Shown: positions 1 to 6,228 of the stretch, one piece after another
Layout of the letters: every line of letters begins with the position of its first letter
Position numbering within the stretch: position 1 is the stretch's first letter
From: Paramesorhizobium salinisoli
GTDB lineage: Bacteria > Pseudomonadota > Alphaproteobacteria > Rhizobiales > Rhizobiaceae
Assembly: GCF_003335045.1 (NCBI RefSeq)
Contig: NZ_QOZG01000006.1
Coordinates: 248,001 to 312,000 of the forward strand
DNA length: 64,000 bases
Direction: 5' to 3'
Translations under genes and position numbers: made by a program
The notes under the pieces: model-generated
Database searches by the model: none
What the model was told of the DNA's origin: nothing
The model's input: only the letters and a program-made list of their open reading frames with translations

Positions 1-24
1 GCCTTCTCCGGGGAGGCGAAATGA
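1..24 (+). CDS. C-terminal tail of upstream gene, probably TRAP small permease (DctQ), partial
   Basis: Reading frame 1 from the first base gives AFSGEAK followed by TGA at 22-24. This stop overlaps the ATG of the DctM-type permease as ATGA, the usual coupling in TRAP operons, where the small DctQ subunit lies just upstream of DctM. Only seven residues are visible, so the identity is inferred from position alone. Confidence 0.35.
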   Translation, partial: AFSGEAK

Positions 25-1295
25 ACCTGACCATAATCGTGCTGGTGATGCTGGCTTTGTTCGCTTTGAACATGCGGCTTTATGTCGGCATTCTCGTCGC
101 AGTCTTCGCTTATTTCACCTTCTTCAACCCGATGCCTATCGCGATTGCCGTCCAGCGCTTCATCAGCCCGGCGCAGAACGTATCGCTGCTGGCTATTCCG
201 TTCTTCATCATGCTGGGAACCGTGATGTCGCACACCGGCATTGCCGAGCGCATGATCAGGGTCGCCGATCTCCTTGTCGGGCGCATGCGCGGCGGCATGG
301 CGCTGACCAATATTATGGTTTCAACGCTGATGGGCGGCATCAGCGCTTCCAATCTTGCCGATAGCGCGATGTTGACCCGCATGATGGTGCCGGAGATGGA
401 AAAGCGCGGCTACAATCGCGCATTTGCCTGTGCGGTCACGGCGGCCGGCTCGTTGATCACACCGATCATTCCGCCGGGCATTGCTCTTATCATCTATGGC
501 CTCATCGCCGATGTTTCGATCGGCAAGATGTTCATGGCCGGCATCCTGCCCGGTATTGTCGGCGCAGTGCTTCTCATGTTCGCCGCCTACGCCACCTCGG
601 TTCGGCGCGGATACAAGCCAAGCCGCGAGCACAAGCTTTCGGGCAAGGAAATCGGCGCCACGCTGGCCTCCGCATGGCCGGCCGTCGTGCTGGTTCTCGC
701 CATTCTGGGCGGTATTCGCCTGAACATCTTCACGCCGACGGAAGCCGGAGCGGTGGGGGTGACGCTGGTGCTGATCATCGGCTTCTTCGTCTATCGCGAA
801 ATGCGGATTTCGCATGTCGTGGATTCAGTCGTCGAAACCGCCAAATCCACCGCATCGGTGATGCTGGTCATCATGGCTTCATCGGCGCTCGCCTGGGTCT
901 TTTCGCTCGAACAGGCCGGGCAGGCGCTGGTGCAGTTCATCTCGCCGCTGACGGAAAATCCTTATATTTTCCTGCTGGCGGTCAATGTGGTGTTTCTATT
1001 CCTAGGTATGCTGATCGAGGGAACCGCGCTGATGATCGTGCTGGTGCCGCTGCTTCTTCCGACCGTCAAGGCGCTGGGGATCGATCCGGTGCATTTCGGC
1101 ATCATCACCATCGTCAATCTTTCCATCGGCACGCTGACGCCACCGGTCGGAACGGTCATGCTGATGGTCTGCAATATCGCCAAGGTGCAGGTAGGCGATT
1201 TCACCAGGCAAGCGGTCAGCATGTATCTGGCCTTGTTCGCTTTCCTTATGCTCGTCACCTACGTGCCGATCATCTCGACCTGGCTGGCGCAATAA
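21..1295 (+). CDS. TRAP transporter large permease, DctM family
   Basis: This 424-residue, almost entirely hydrophobic protein has the usual DctM length and about 11-12 membrane segments. The family-typical stretches GGISASNLADSAML (near residue 96) and ITPIIPPGIALIIYGL (near 146) are present. DctM is the sodium-driven translocation subunit that imports organic acids handed over by a periplasmic DctP receptor. A ribosome site (ggggagg) lies just before the start, and the start overlaps the preceding stop. The receptor and small subunit would lie left of the window, so the substrate cannot be read here. Nothing recognisable continues the operon downstream. Confidence 0.93.
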   Translation: MNLTIIVLVMLALFALNMRLYVGILVAVFAYFTFFNPMPIAIAVQRFISPAQNVSLLAIPFFIMLGTVMSHTGIAERMIRVADLLVGRMRGGMALTNIMVSTLMGGISASNLADSAMLTRMMVPEMEKRGYNRAFACAVTAAGSLITPIIPPGIALIIYGLIADVSIGKMFMAGILPGIVGAVLLMFAAYATSVRRGYKPSREHKLSGKEIGATLASAWPAVVLVLAILGGIRLNIFTPTEAGAVGVTLVLIIGFFVYREMRISHVVDSVVETAKSTASVMLVIMASSALAWVFSLEQAGQALVQFISPLTENPYIFLLAVNVVFLFLGMLIEGTALMIVLVPLLLPTVKALGIDPVHFGIITIVNLSIGTLTPPVGTVMLMVCNIAKVQVGDFTRQAVSMYLALFAFLMLVTYVPIISTWLAQ

Positions 1296-1361
1296 GGGAA
1301 CGCGGCGTCCACCAAGGTCGATCAGATCACCCCATGACGACGGCCGCTAAACCGGCCGGGC

Positions 1362-1637
1362 TCACGCTGCCCTTCGCATGGCATCTGTCTGCGGCTGTTC
1401 TCCGTCGCATACCAGAATTCCGGCAGAACGCACGGCTTCAATAAAATGAAGCCGTGCGCGTTCTGCCAGATCAACATTGCCGTCATAGCTTAGAAGGCAC
1501 GCCATGATCGTAGTGTTGAGGTTTTCATGCTTGAAAAGACACCAGTTTCCAAGAATGAAAATTTCTGCATCTTTAGTGCCGGAGATGCTGTGATAAACAT
1601 CATGGGCCTGAATTGCTATAGGTGAAGTCCATTTCAT
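1362..1637 (-). CDS. DUF982 family small protein
   Basis: This 91-residue protein has the DUF982 pattern common in Rhizobiales: a W and P near the N-terminus (MKWTSPIAI), a central W (LGNWCLF), and the C-terminal AR-x2-FIEA-x4-AGI block. The function of the family is unknown, though members are small cytosolic proteins often found in many copies per genome. The gene lies alone between a TRAP permease and a decayed ABC gene, and its upstream DNA (1638-1858) is AT-rich, as expected for its promoter. The C-terminal coding part contains a striking inverted repeat. Recognition is by pattern, so family membership is likely but not certain. Confidence 0.7.
   Translation of the reverse strand: MKWTSPIAIQAHDVYHSISGTKDAEIFILGNWCLFKHENLNTTIMACLLSYDGNVDLAERARLHFIEAVRSAGILVCDGEQPQTDAMRRAA
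1422..1467. repeat. Near-perfect inverted repeat inside the DUF982 gene
   Basis: The left arm at 1422-1440 and the right arm at 1447-1467 are complementary over 19 positions apart from a 2-base insertion in the right arm. They are separated by the AT-only loop ataaaa (1441-1446). The repeat lies in codons for the AERARLHFIEAVRSA segment, so it is both coding sequence and a potentially very stable hairpin in the mRNA. Whether it has a role or is a by-product of codon choice cannot be told. Confidence 0.7.
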
Positions 1638-1858
1638 CGCGTTCTGCCATAAGTAAAGTTTCTGTACGATGCGGTTACCATAAGCATATGAAGGATTTAT
1701 TCTAGCAGAGAATTTCCGGACAAGTTAAGCAGGACTTAAATAAGCAAACTTGTTTATAATGTTATTTGCTTGATTGATCGCGTGGCGCTCCACTATTGCA
1801 GCGGTCTCGCCCAACTACCCAACTCGGGGGGCGGGGGGTCGGCTGACGGAGTTATCCC

Positions 1859-2520
1859 ATGGCATCCATCCATATTGAAGATATCCGCAAGGCCTACGGC
1901 GATTTCAACGTCCTCCACGGCGTCGATCTCGACATAGCGATGGCGAGTTCGTCGTTCTCGTTGGCCCCTCCGGCTGTGGAAAATCGACGCTCACCCATGA
2001 CCAGATCGAGGCGATGACGCTGGCCGACCGCATCGTGGCCATGAATGGCGGCATCGTCCAGCAGGTGGGAAGCCCGCTCGATCTTTACGACCGACCGGCC
2101 AATCTGTTCGTCGCGGGCTTCATAGGATCGCCGGCGATGAATGTTTTCGAGGCTCACTATCGGCAGTCCGGCGGGGCGGTCGAGGCCGTGCTCGCCGACG
2201 GCACCGCCATTCCGCTTTCCCAAGCCTGTCGCGTCGCCGAGGGCGCTCCCATAACCGTCGGCGTGCGCCCCGAGCATATCCTCCTGGACCAGAGCGATGG
2301 CGGCGGCATCCCTGCGACGGTCGAGCTTGTGGAGCCGACCGGCTTCGGGACTATCCTGCATCTGCGGCTCGAGGGCACGCAGATCAAGGCATTTTCGCTC
2401 GAGCGAAAAATGCCGGCAAGCGGCGAGCACGTGCATGTTCGGTTCAATCCGGAGCGCCTGCATCTTTTCGATGAGAAAGGCGACCGGATCGACGGCGGGA
2501 CCGCGCGCCCTGCGGCCTGA
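1859..2520 (+). pseudogene. Broken sugar-type ABC transporter ATP-binding protein (UgpC/MalK-like)
   Basis: Translation from ATG 1859 begins as a normal MalK-type ATPase (MASIHIEDIRKAYGDFNVLH) but loses frame near 1938. One extra base there restores DGEFVVLVGPSGCGKSTL (Walker A, from 1939). Directly after Walker A the sequence jumps to THDQIEAMTLADRI, the H-loop region, so roughly 100-150 residues carrying the Q-loop, signature and Walker B are deleted. From there to TGA 2520 the C-terminal TOBE-like domain is intact. With a frameshift and the catalytic core missing, it cannot make a working ATPase. No partner permease genes remain beside it. Confidence 0.85.
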
Positions 2521-2560
2521 TCATGTGTGGGGTCATGATTTGGGCGATTCGAAAGAATAC

Positions 2561-2590
2561 TGCCTATATTATAGGCAAATCATAATTTGC
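2561..2590. promoter_or_regulatory. Two abutting palindromes upstream of nasT
   Basis: TGCCTATATTATAGGCA at 2561-2577 is an 8-bp perfect palindrome with one central base. Overlapping its end, GCAAATCATAATTTGC at 2575-2590 has 6-bp arms around a 4-base centre. They lie 58-87 bases before the nasT start in an AT-rich stretch, a normal place for promoter and operator sites. The binding protein is unknown. Confidence 0.45.
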
Positions 2591-2647
2591 AAAATATATT
2601 AGCATTATTGCATTGCGAAATCGGGCGCGCTACGGCAAGAATGCGCC

Positions 2648-3238
2648 ATGATGCATCGCGACCTGACCATCCTGGTGATCGACGAGAACGTCATCCGGTC
2701 CTCGATTATCGAGGAGGGATTGCGCGAGGCCGGCCATTCGAAAGTGACCGTGATCCATGAGGTGCATGGCGTCGCGCGCATCATTGAGACGCTGCAGCCC
2801 GATGTCATCGTCATCGATATCGAAAATCCCAACCGCGATATGATGGAGCACCTCTTCCAGCTGACGCGCACGTTGAGCCGGCCGATTGCCATGTTCGTGG
2901 ACCGGGCGGATTCAGCGGCGATCGAGGCCGCCATGGAGGCGGGGGTTTCCGCCTATATCGTCGATGGGCTCAAGAAGGAGCGCGTCAAGCCGATTCTCGA
3001 TGTCGCGGTCAGCCGCTTCAATGCGTTCAGCCGGCTTCGGCGCGAATTGGCGGACGCGAAATCGGCATTGGAGGAGCGAAAGATCGTCGAGCGCGCCAAG
3101 GGCATCTTGATGCGGATGCGCGGCCTTTCGGAAGAAGAGGCGTTCGCGCTTTTGCGCCAGACCGCTATGAACGAGAAGAAGAAGCTGGCGGAAATTGCCC
3201 AAAGCGTCGTGACCGCAGCCGGATTGCTCATGCGATGA
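2648..3238 (+). CDS. nasT: NasT-type ANTAR antiterminator response regulator
   Basis: The 196-residue protein has an N-terminal receiver-like domain (LTILVIDENVIRSSIIEEGL at the start, VIVIDIENP with the acceptor-like Asp) and a C-terminal ANTAR domain starting near residue 130 (KIVERAKGILMRMRGLSEEEAF). ANTAR proteins bind leader RNA and prevent terminator formation. NasT does this for nitrate-assimilation mRNA and is held inactive by NasS when nitrate is absent. Here nasS follows 13 bases downstream, and a terminator-bearing leader precedes narK, which fits that circuit. ATG 2651 is an alternative start one codon later. Confidence 0.9.
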   Translation: MMHRDLTILVIDENVIRSSIIEEGLREAGHSKVTVIHEVHGVARIIETLQPDVIVIDIENPNRDMMEHLFQLTRTLSRPIAMFVDRADSAAIEAAMEAGVSAYIVDGLKKERVKPILDVAVSRFNAFSRLRRELADAKSALEERKIVERAKGILMRMRGLSEEEAFALLRQTAMNEKKKLAEIAQSVVTAAGLLMR

Positions 3239-3251
3239 TGGGAAGGCCGAA

Positions 3252-4496
3252 ATGAACATGATATTCGATGCGGCGGGGCAGGGGATGCCGCTGCCGGGCA
3301 AGATCGCAAGCGAGGGAGCGCGCACCGTGCGCGCCGGCTTCATTCCACTGGTGGATAGCGCGGTCCTGGTCGCGGCTACTGAATTCGGTTTTGCCCACCG
3401 GGAAGGCATAACGCTCGATCTGGTCAAGGACGTGTCCTGGGCGAATGTCCGCGACCGGCTTGCATTTCGCCAATTCGATGTCGCCCATATGTTGTCACCG
3501 ATGCCGGTCGCATCCATGCTGGGGCTCGGGTCGAACCCCTCTGCGACCATTGCGCCGTATTCACTCGGACGCGGCGGCAATGCCATCACGCTTTCGACGC
3601 GGCTTAATGCCCGCATGCAGGCGGAAGGCGGCCTCGCCGAGCCCGAGAATGCCCTTGAATGCGCACGGGCCCTGGAACGGGTTATCCGCCGCATGAAGGA
3701 GAGGGGCGAACCGCTGCCCACCCTCGCCGTCACTTACCCGTTCTCCTCGCATAATTACGAATTCCGCTACTGGCTTGCCGCGGGCGGCATCGATCCAGAC
3801 AGCGATGTGCGGCTGGTTGTGGTGCCGCCGCCGCTTACCTCCGATGCGCTTGCAGCGGGGGCAATCGACGGTTTCTGCGTCGGCGCGCCGTGGAACATGG
3901 TCGCCACGGAGCGCGGCGTCGGCTGCATCGTGGCTACCAAGCGGGACATATGGCCGTCGGCCCCGGAAAAAGTGTTGGGCATGCGTCCGCAATGGGCCGA
4001 AACCAACCCCGAAACGGTGTCGCGGCTGATCGTGGCGCTCGATGCCGCCGCGCGCTGGTGCGATCAGCCGGAAAACCATCCCGCGCTCGCGGAAGCGCTC
4101 GCCGATCCGCGCTATGTGGCGGCACCGGTCGATATTCTGCGACGCGTGCTTGCCGGTCAATTCACCATCGACCCGCAGGGCAGGCAGCGCGTCATCAAGG
4201 ATTATTTCGTCTTCCACGCCGGTCACGCCAACTGCCCGCGCCCAAGCCATGCGCTCTGGATCTACAGCCAGATGATCCGCTGGGGACAGAGCGCCTTTTC
4301 CAGCAAAGGCGCCGAGGCGGCGGCATCCGCCTGCCGGCCCGATCTTTACCGCCGGGCCTTGGGAGGCGATGAAATCGGATTGACAGTCGAGGCGGGCTTC
4401 ATCGACGGCCACGCCTTCGATCCCGCGAAGATCGAGGACTATGTCGCGAGCTTCCCCGTCAAGGGGCGGCGGGTTACCGCGCCGCAGGAGGTTTAG
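3252..4496 (+). CDS. nasS: NasS nitrate sensor, CmpA/NrtA-like cytosolic binding protein
   Basis: This 414-residue protein resembles the nitrate-binding proteins NrtA/CmpA (VRAGFIPLVDSAVLVAA, SWANVRDRLAFRQFDVAHML, WNMVATERGVGCIVATK). Unlike transported binding proteins it has no signal peptide, which is the hallmark of NasS. NasS binds nitrate or nitrite and, when empty, sequesters NasT. It is cotranscribed with nasT and precedes the structural operon. It is followed by a large stem-loop at 4511-4547. An alternative role as the receptor of an Nrt ABC importer is unlikely because no permease or ATPase is present. Confidence 0.87.
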   Translation: MNMIFDAAGQGMPLPGKIASEGARTVRAGFIPLVDSAVLVAATEFGFAHREGITLDLVKDVSWANVRDRLAFRQFDVAHMLSPMPVASMLGLGSNPSATIAPYSLGRGGNAITLSTRLNARMQAEGGLAEPENALECARALERVIRRMKERGEPLPTLAVTYPFSSHNYEFRYWLAAGGIDPDSDVRLVVVPPPLTSDALAAGAIDGFCVGAPWNMVATERGVGCIVATKRDIWPSAPEKVLGMRPQWAETNPETVSRLIVALDAAARWCDQPENHPALAEALADPRYVAAPVDILRRVLAGQFTIDPQGRQRVIKDYFVFHAGHANCPRPSHALWIYSQMIRWGQSAFSSKGAEAAASACRPDLYRRALGGDEIGLTVEAGFIDGHAFDPAKIEDYVASFPVKGRRVTAPQEV

Positions 4497-4510
4497 AGTA
4501 TTTTTTTGAT

Positions 4511-4547
4511 GGAATGCTGCAGGGCGCAGGGGGCGCCCTGGGATTCC
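4511..4547. other. Strong stem-loop after nasS
   Basis: CAGGGCGC (4520-4527) and GCGCCCTG (4533-4540) form an 8-bp GC stem around AGGGG, and outer arms GGAAT (4511-4515) and ATTCC (4543-4547) extend it. A run of seven T lies before rather than after the structure, so it is not a standard intrinsic terminator in the forward direction. It may stabilise or end the nasTS transcript. Confidence 0.55.
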
Positions 4548-4774
4548 GCCAAAAGACGAGCCGTCCAGCGGGGCGGCGGCGATGGACGTCGGCAAGCCTG
4601 GAATGAACACCAAATCTCCGATGCTGCACCTGCTCAATGAATCGGCAGCGTCCAGTTGCCCCGCAGTCAACGGCCTATAAAATAAGCTAAAACAATACTG
4701 CTTATTTTTAATGCAACCTCGATTTTCCTAGAAGTTTCCAGAATATTCAAGCACTTAAAGCCTCTATGGAAAAC

Positions 4775-4790
4775 TGGCACGTGACTTGCT
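4775..4790 (+). promoter_or_regulatory. Sigma-54 (-24/-12) promoter of the nitrate assimilation operon
   Basis: TGGCACGTGACTTGCT matches the RpoN consensus TGGCACG-N4-TTGCW exactly, with GG and GC elements correctly spaced. Transcription would start near 4800, giving a leader of about 165 bases before narK. Sigma-54 control normally implies NtrC activation under nitrogen limitation. A half site TGCACC at 4625-4630 resembles one arm of an NtrC site, but no full dyad was found. The rest of 4497-4774 shows nothing else beyond the stem-loop at 4511. Confidence 0.8.
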
Positions 4791-4822
4791 TCTTCTAAAA
4801 ATGCCCCGATCAACGGCGATGG

Positions 4823-4932
4823 GGGCGAGGCCGAACGCCCTACAGGCGGTCGCCAAGGACAATGACGTCGCAAGGTTTTTGCTCCCCGGGGACTCCCAAG
4901 CCCGGACGCGAATTCCTCCGCGACGTTTTTTT
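4823..4932 (+). terminator. Leader RNA with attenuator ahead of narK (probable NasT target)
   Basis: Within the predicted leader, a first stem GGGCG/CGCCC (4823-4827, 4836-4840) has an 8-base loop and a second stem CCGGG/CCCGG spans 4886-4905. GACGTCGC (4864-4871) can pair with GCGACGT (4920-4926), which runs straight into seven T (4926-4932), the form of an intrinsic terminator. The position between a sigma-54 promoter and narK, with nasT next door, suggests ANTAR antitermination. I could not find textbook A1/G4 hexaloops by eye, so the exact NasT fold is unproven. Confidence 0.6.
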
Positions 4933-4967
4933 ATGCCCGAATTCCACGCTTAAAGGGAAACCTGCGC

Positions 4968-6209
4968 ATGACCAATTCTCAGGACTTAGAGTCGATACCG
5001 GCTGACGAGGCGGCCAAGGCCTTGTGGATCTCGACGCTCGCTTTCACGGTCTGCTTCGCGGTCTGGACGATCTTCGCGATTATCGGCGTTCGCATCAAAC
5101 AGGATCTTGGACTTACCGAAGCGCAATTCGGATTGCTGGTCGGCACGCCCATATTGACCGGCTCCGTCATACGCATCGTGCTCGGCATATGGACGAGCCG
5201 CTATGGCGGCCGTCTGGTCTATACACTCACCATGCTGGCGGCGGCGGTGGCGACCTTTCTGCTCTCCTATGCCACGACCTATCCCCAGATGCTGCTTGCC
5301 GGACTTGGCGTCGGCCTGGCGGGCGGGTCCTTCGCGGTCGGCGTCGCCTATGTCGCGCCATTCTTTCCGCCGCGGAAGCAGGGCACCGCGCTCGGTATTT
5401 TCGGCGCGGGCAATGTCGGCGCAGCCGTCACCAAATTCGTCGCGCCCTTCGTGCTGATCGCATGGGGATGGCAGGCAGTGGCGGAAATATGGGCGGCCGC
5501 GCTCGTGGTCATGGCCATCATCTTCTGGTTTACGACCACCGATGACCCGGCATTTCGCGACCGTCGCTCAGGCCGCGTCGCGCCCAAGACCCTTGCCCAG
5601 GAATTCGCGCCGCTCAGGAACGTTCAGGTCTGGCGCTTCTCGCTTTATTATTTCTTTGCTTTCGGCGGCTTCGTGGCCCTGTCGCTGTGGCTGCCCCGTT
5701 ATCTGGTCGGCGTCTACGGATTCCATCTGGAAGTCGCCGGCATGATCGCCGCCGCTTACTCCATTCCCGGCAGCATCTTCCGCGCCTATGGCGGCATGCT
5801 TTCGGACAAGAAGGGCGCGCGCGGTGTGATGTACGCCATGTTCGCGGTGTCGGCGGTGGCAACGCTCATCCTGTCGCTTCCGGCCGCCAGCATTTCGCCG
5901 GTCGTTTTCATCATCGTCATCTTCGTTCTCGGCTTCGTCATGAGCCTGGGCAAGGCAGCGGTCTACAAGCACATTCCCGCCTACTATCCCGAAAGCATCG
6001 GCGCGGTCGGCGGCATCGTCGGCATGATGGGCGGCCTGGGCGGCTTCATCCTTCCGATCGTCTTCGGCCTCCTCAAGGACATGACCGGCCTTTGGTCCAG
6101 CTGCTTCATGCTGCTGTTCGCAATCGTCGCGGCGTCTCTCGTCTGGATGCATGTGTCGGTCAAGCAAATGCAGCGCCAACAGCACCCCGGCTCCCCGGTG
6201 GCGGCTTAA
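4968..6209 (+). CDS. narK: NarK/NasA-type MFS nitrate/nitrite transporter
   Basis: The 413-residue protein has about 12 membrane segments and the NarK-family glycine-rich nitrate signatures, for example AGLGVGLAGGSFAVGVAYVA with FGAGNVGAAVTKFVAP in the first half and GGIVGMMGGLGGFILP in the second. It imports nitrate and probably exports or exchanges nitrite across the inner membrane. It is the first structural gene after the attenuator and is followed 19 bases later by nirB, so uptake and reduction are made together. The start follows an AAAGGG ribosome site. Confidence 0.92.
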   Translation: MTNSQDLESIPADEAAKALWISTLAFTVCFAVWTIFAIIGVRIKQDLGLTEAQFGLLVGTPILTGSVIRIVLGIWTSRYGGRLVYTLTMLAAAVATFLLSYATTYPQMLLAGLGVGLAGGSFAVGVAYVAPFFPPRKQGTALGIFGAGNVGAAVTKFVAPFVLIAWGWQAVAEIWAAALVVMAIIFWFTTTDDPAFRDRRSGRVAPKTLAQEFAPLRNVQVWRFSLYYFFAFGGFVALSLWLPRYLVGVYGFHLEVAGMIAAAYSIPGSIFRAYGGMLSDKKGARGVMYAMFAVSAVATLILSLPAASISPVVFIIVIFVLGFVMSLGKAAVYKHIPAYYPESIGAVGGIVGMMGGLGGFILPIVFGLLKDMTGLWSSCFMLLFAIVAASLVWMHVSVKQMQRQQHPGSPVAA

Positions 6210-6228
6210 TATCAAAGGACTTGGAAAT

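Noticed and set aside
1334-1444. Short reading frame of 36 codons (MTTAAKPAG start) after dctM
   Set aside because: Weak ribosome site, overlap with the DUF982 gene on the other strand, and no recognisable family; may be a remnant but not supportable as a gene.
3561-4670. Long open frame of 369 codons on the minus strand across nasS
   Set aside because: It lies opposite a clear NasS gene in high-GC DNA, and its translation is rich in Arg, Gly and Ala with no family pattern; a shadow frame.
4926-4932. T-run read as a simple local terminator hairpin
   Set aside because: The best local stem (CGCG/CGCG) is only 4 bp; the longer-range GACGTCGC pairing is more convincing, so it was reported as part of the leader attenuator instead.
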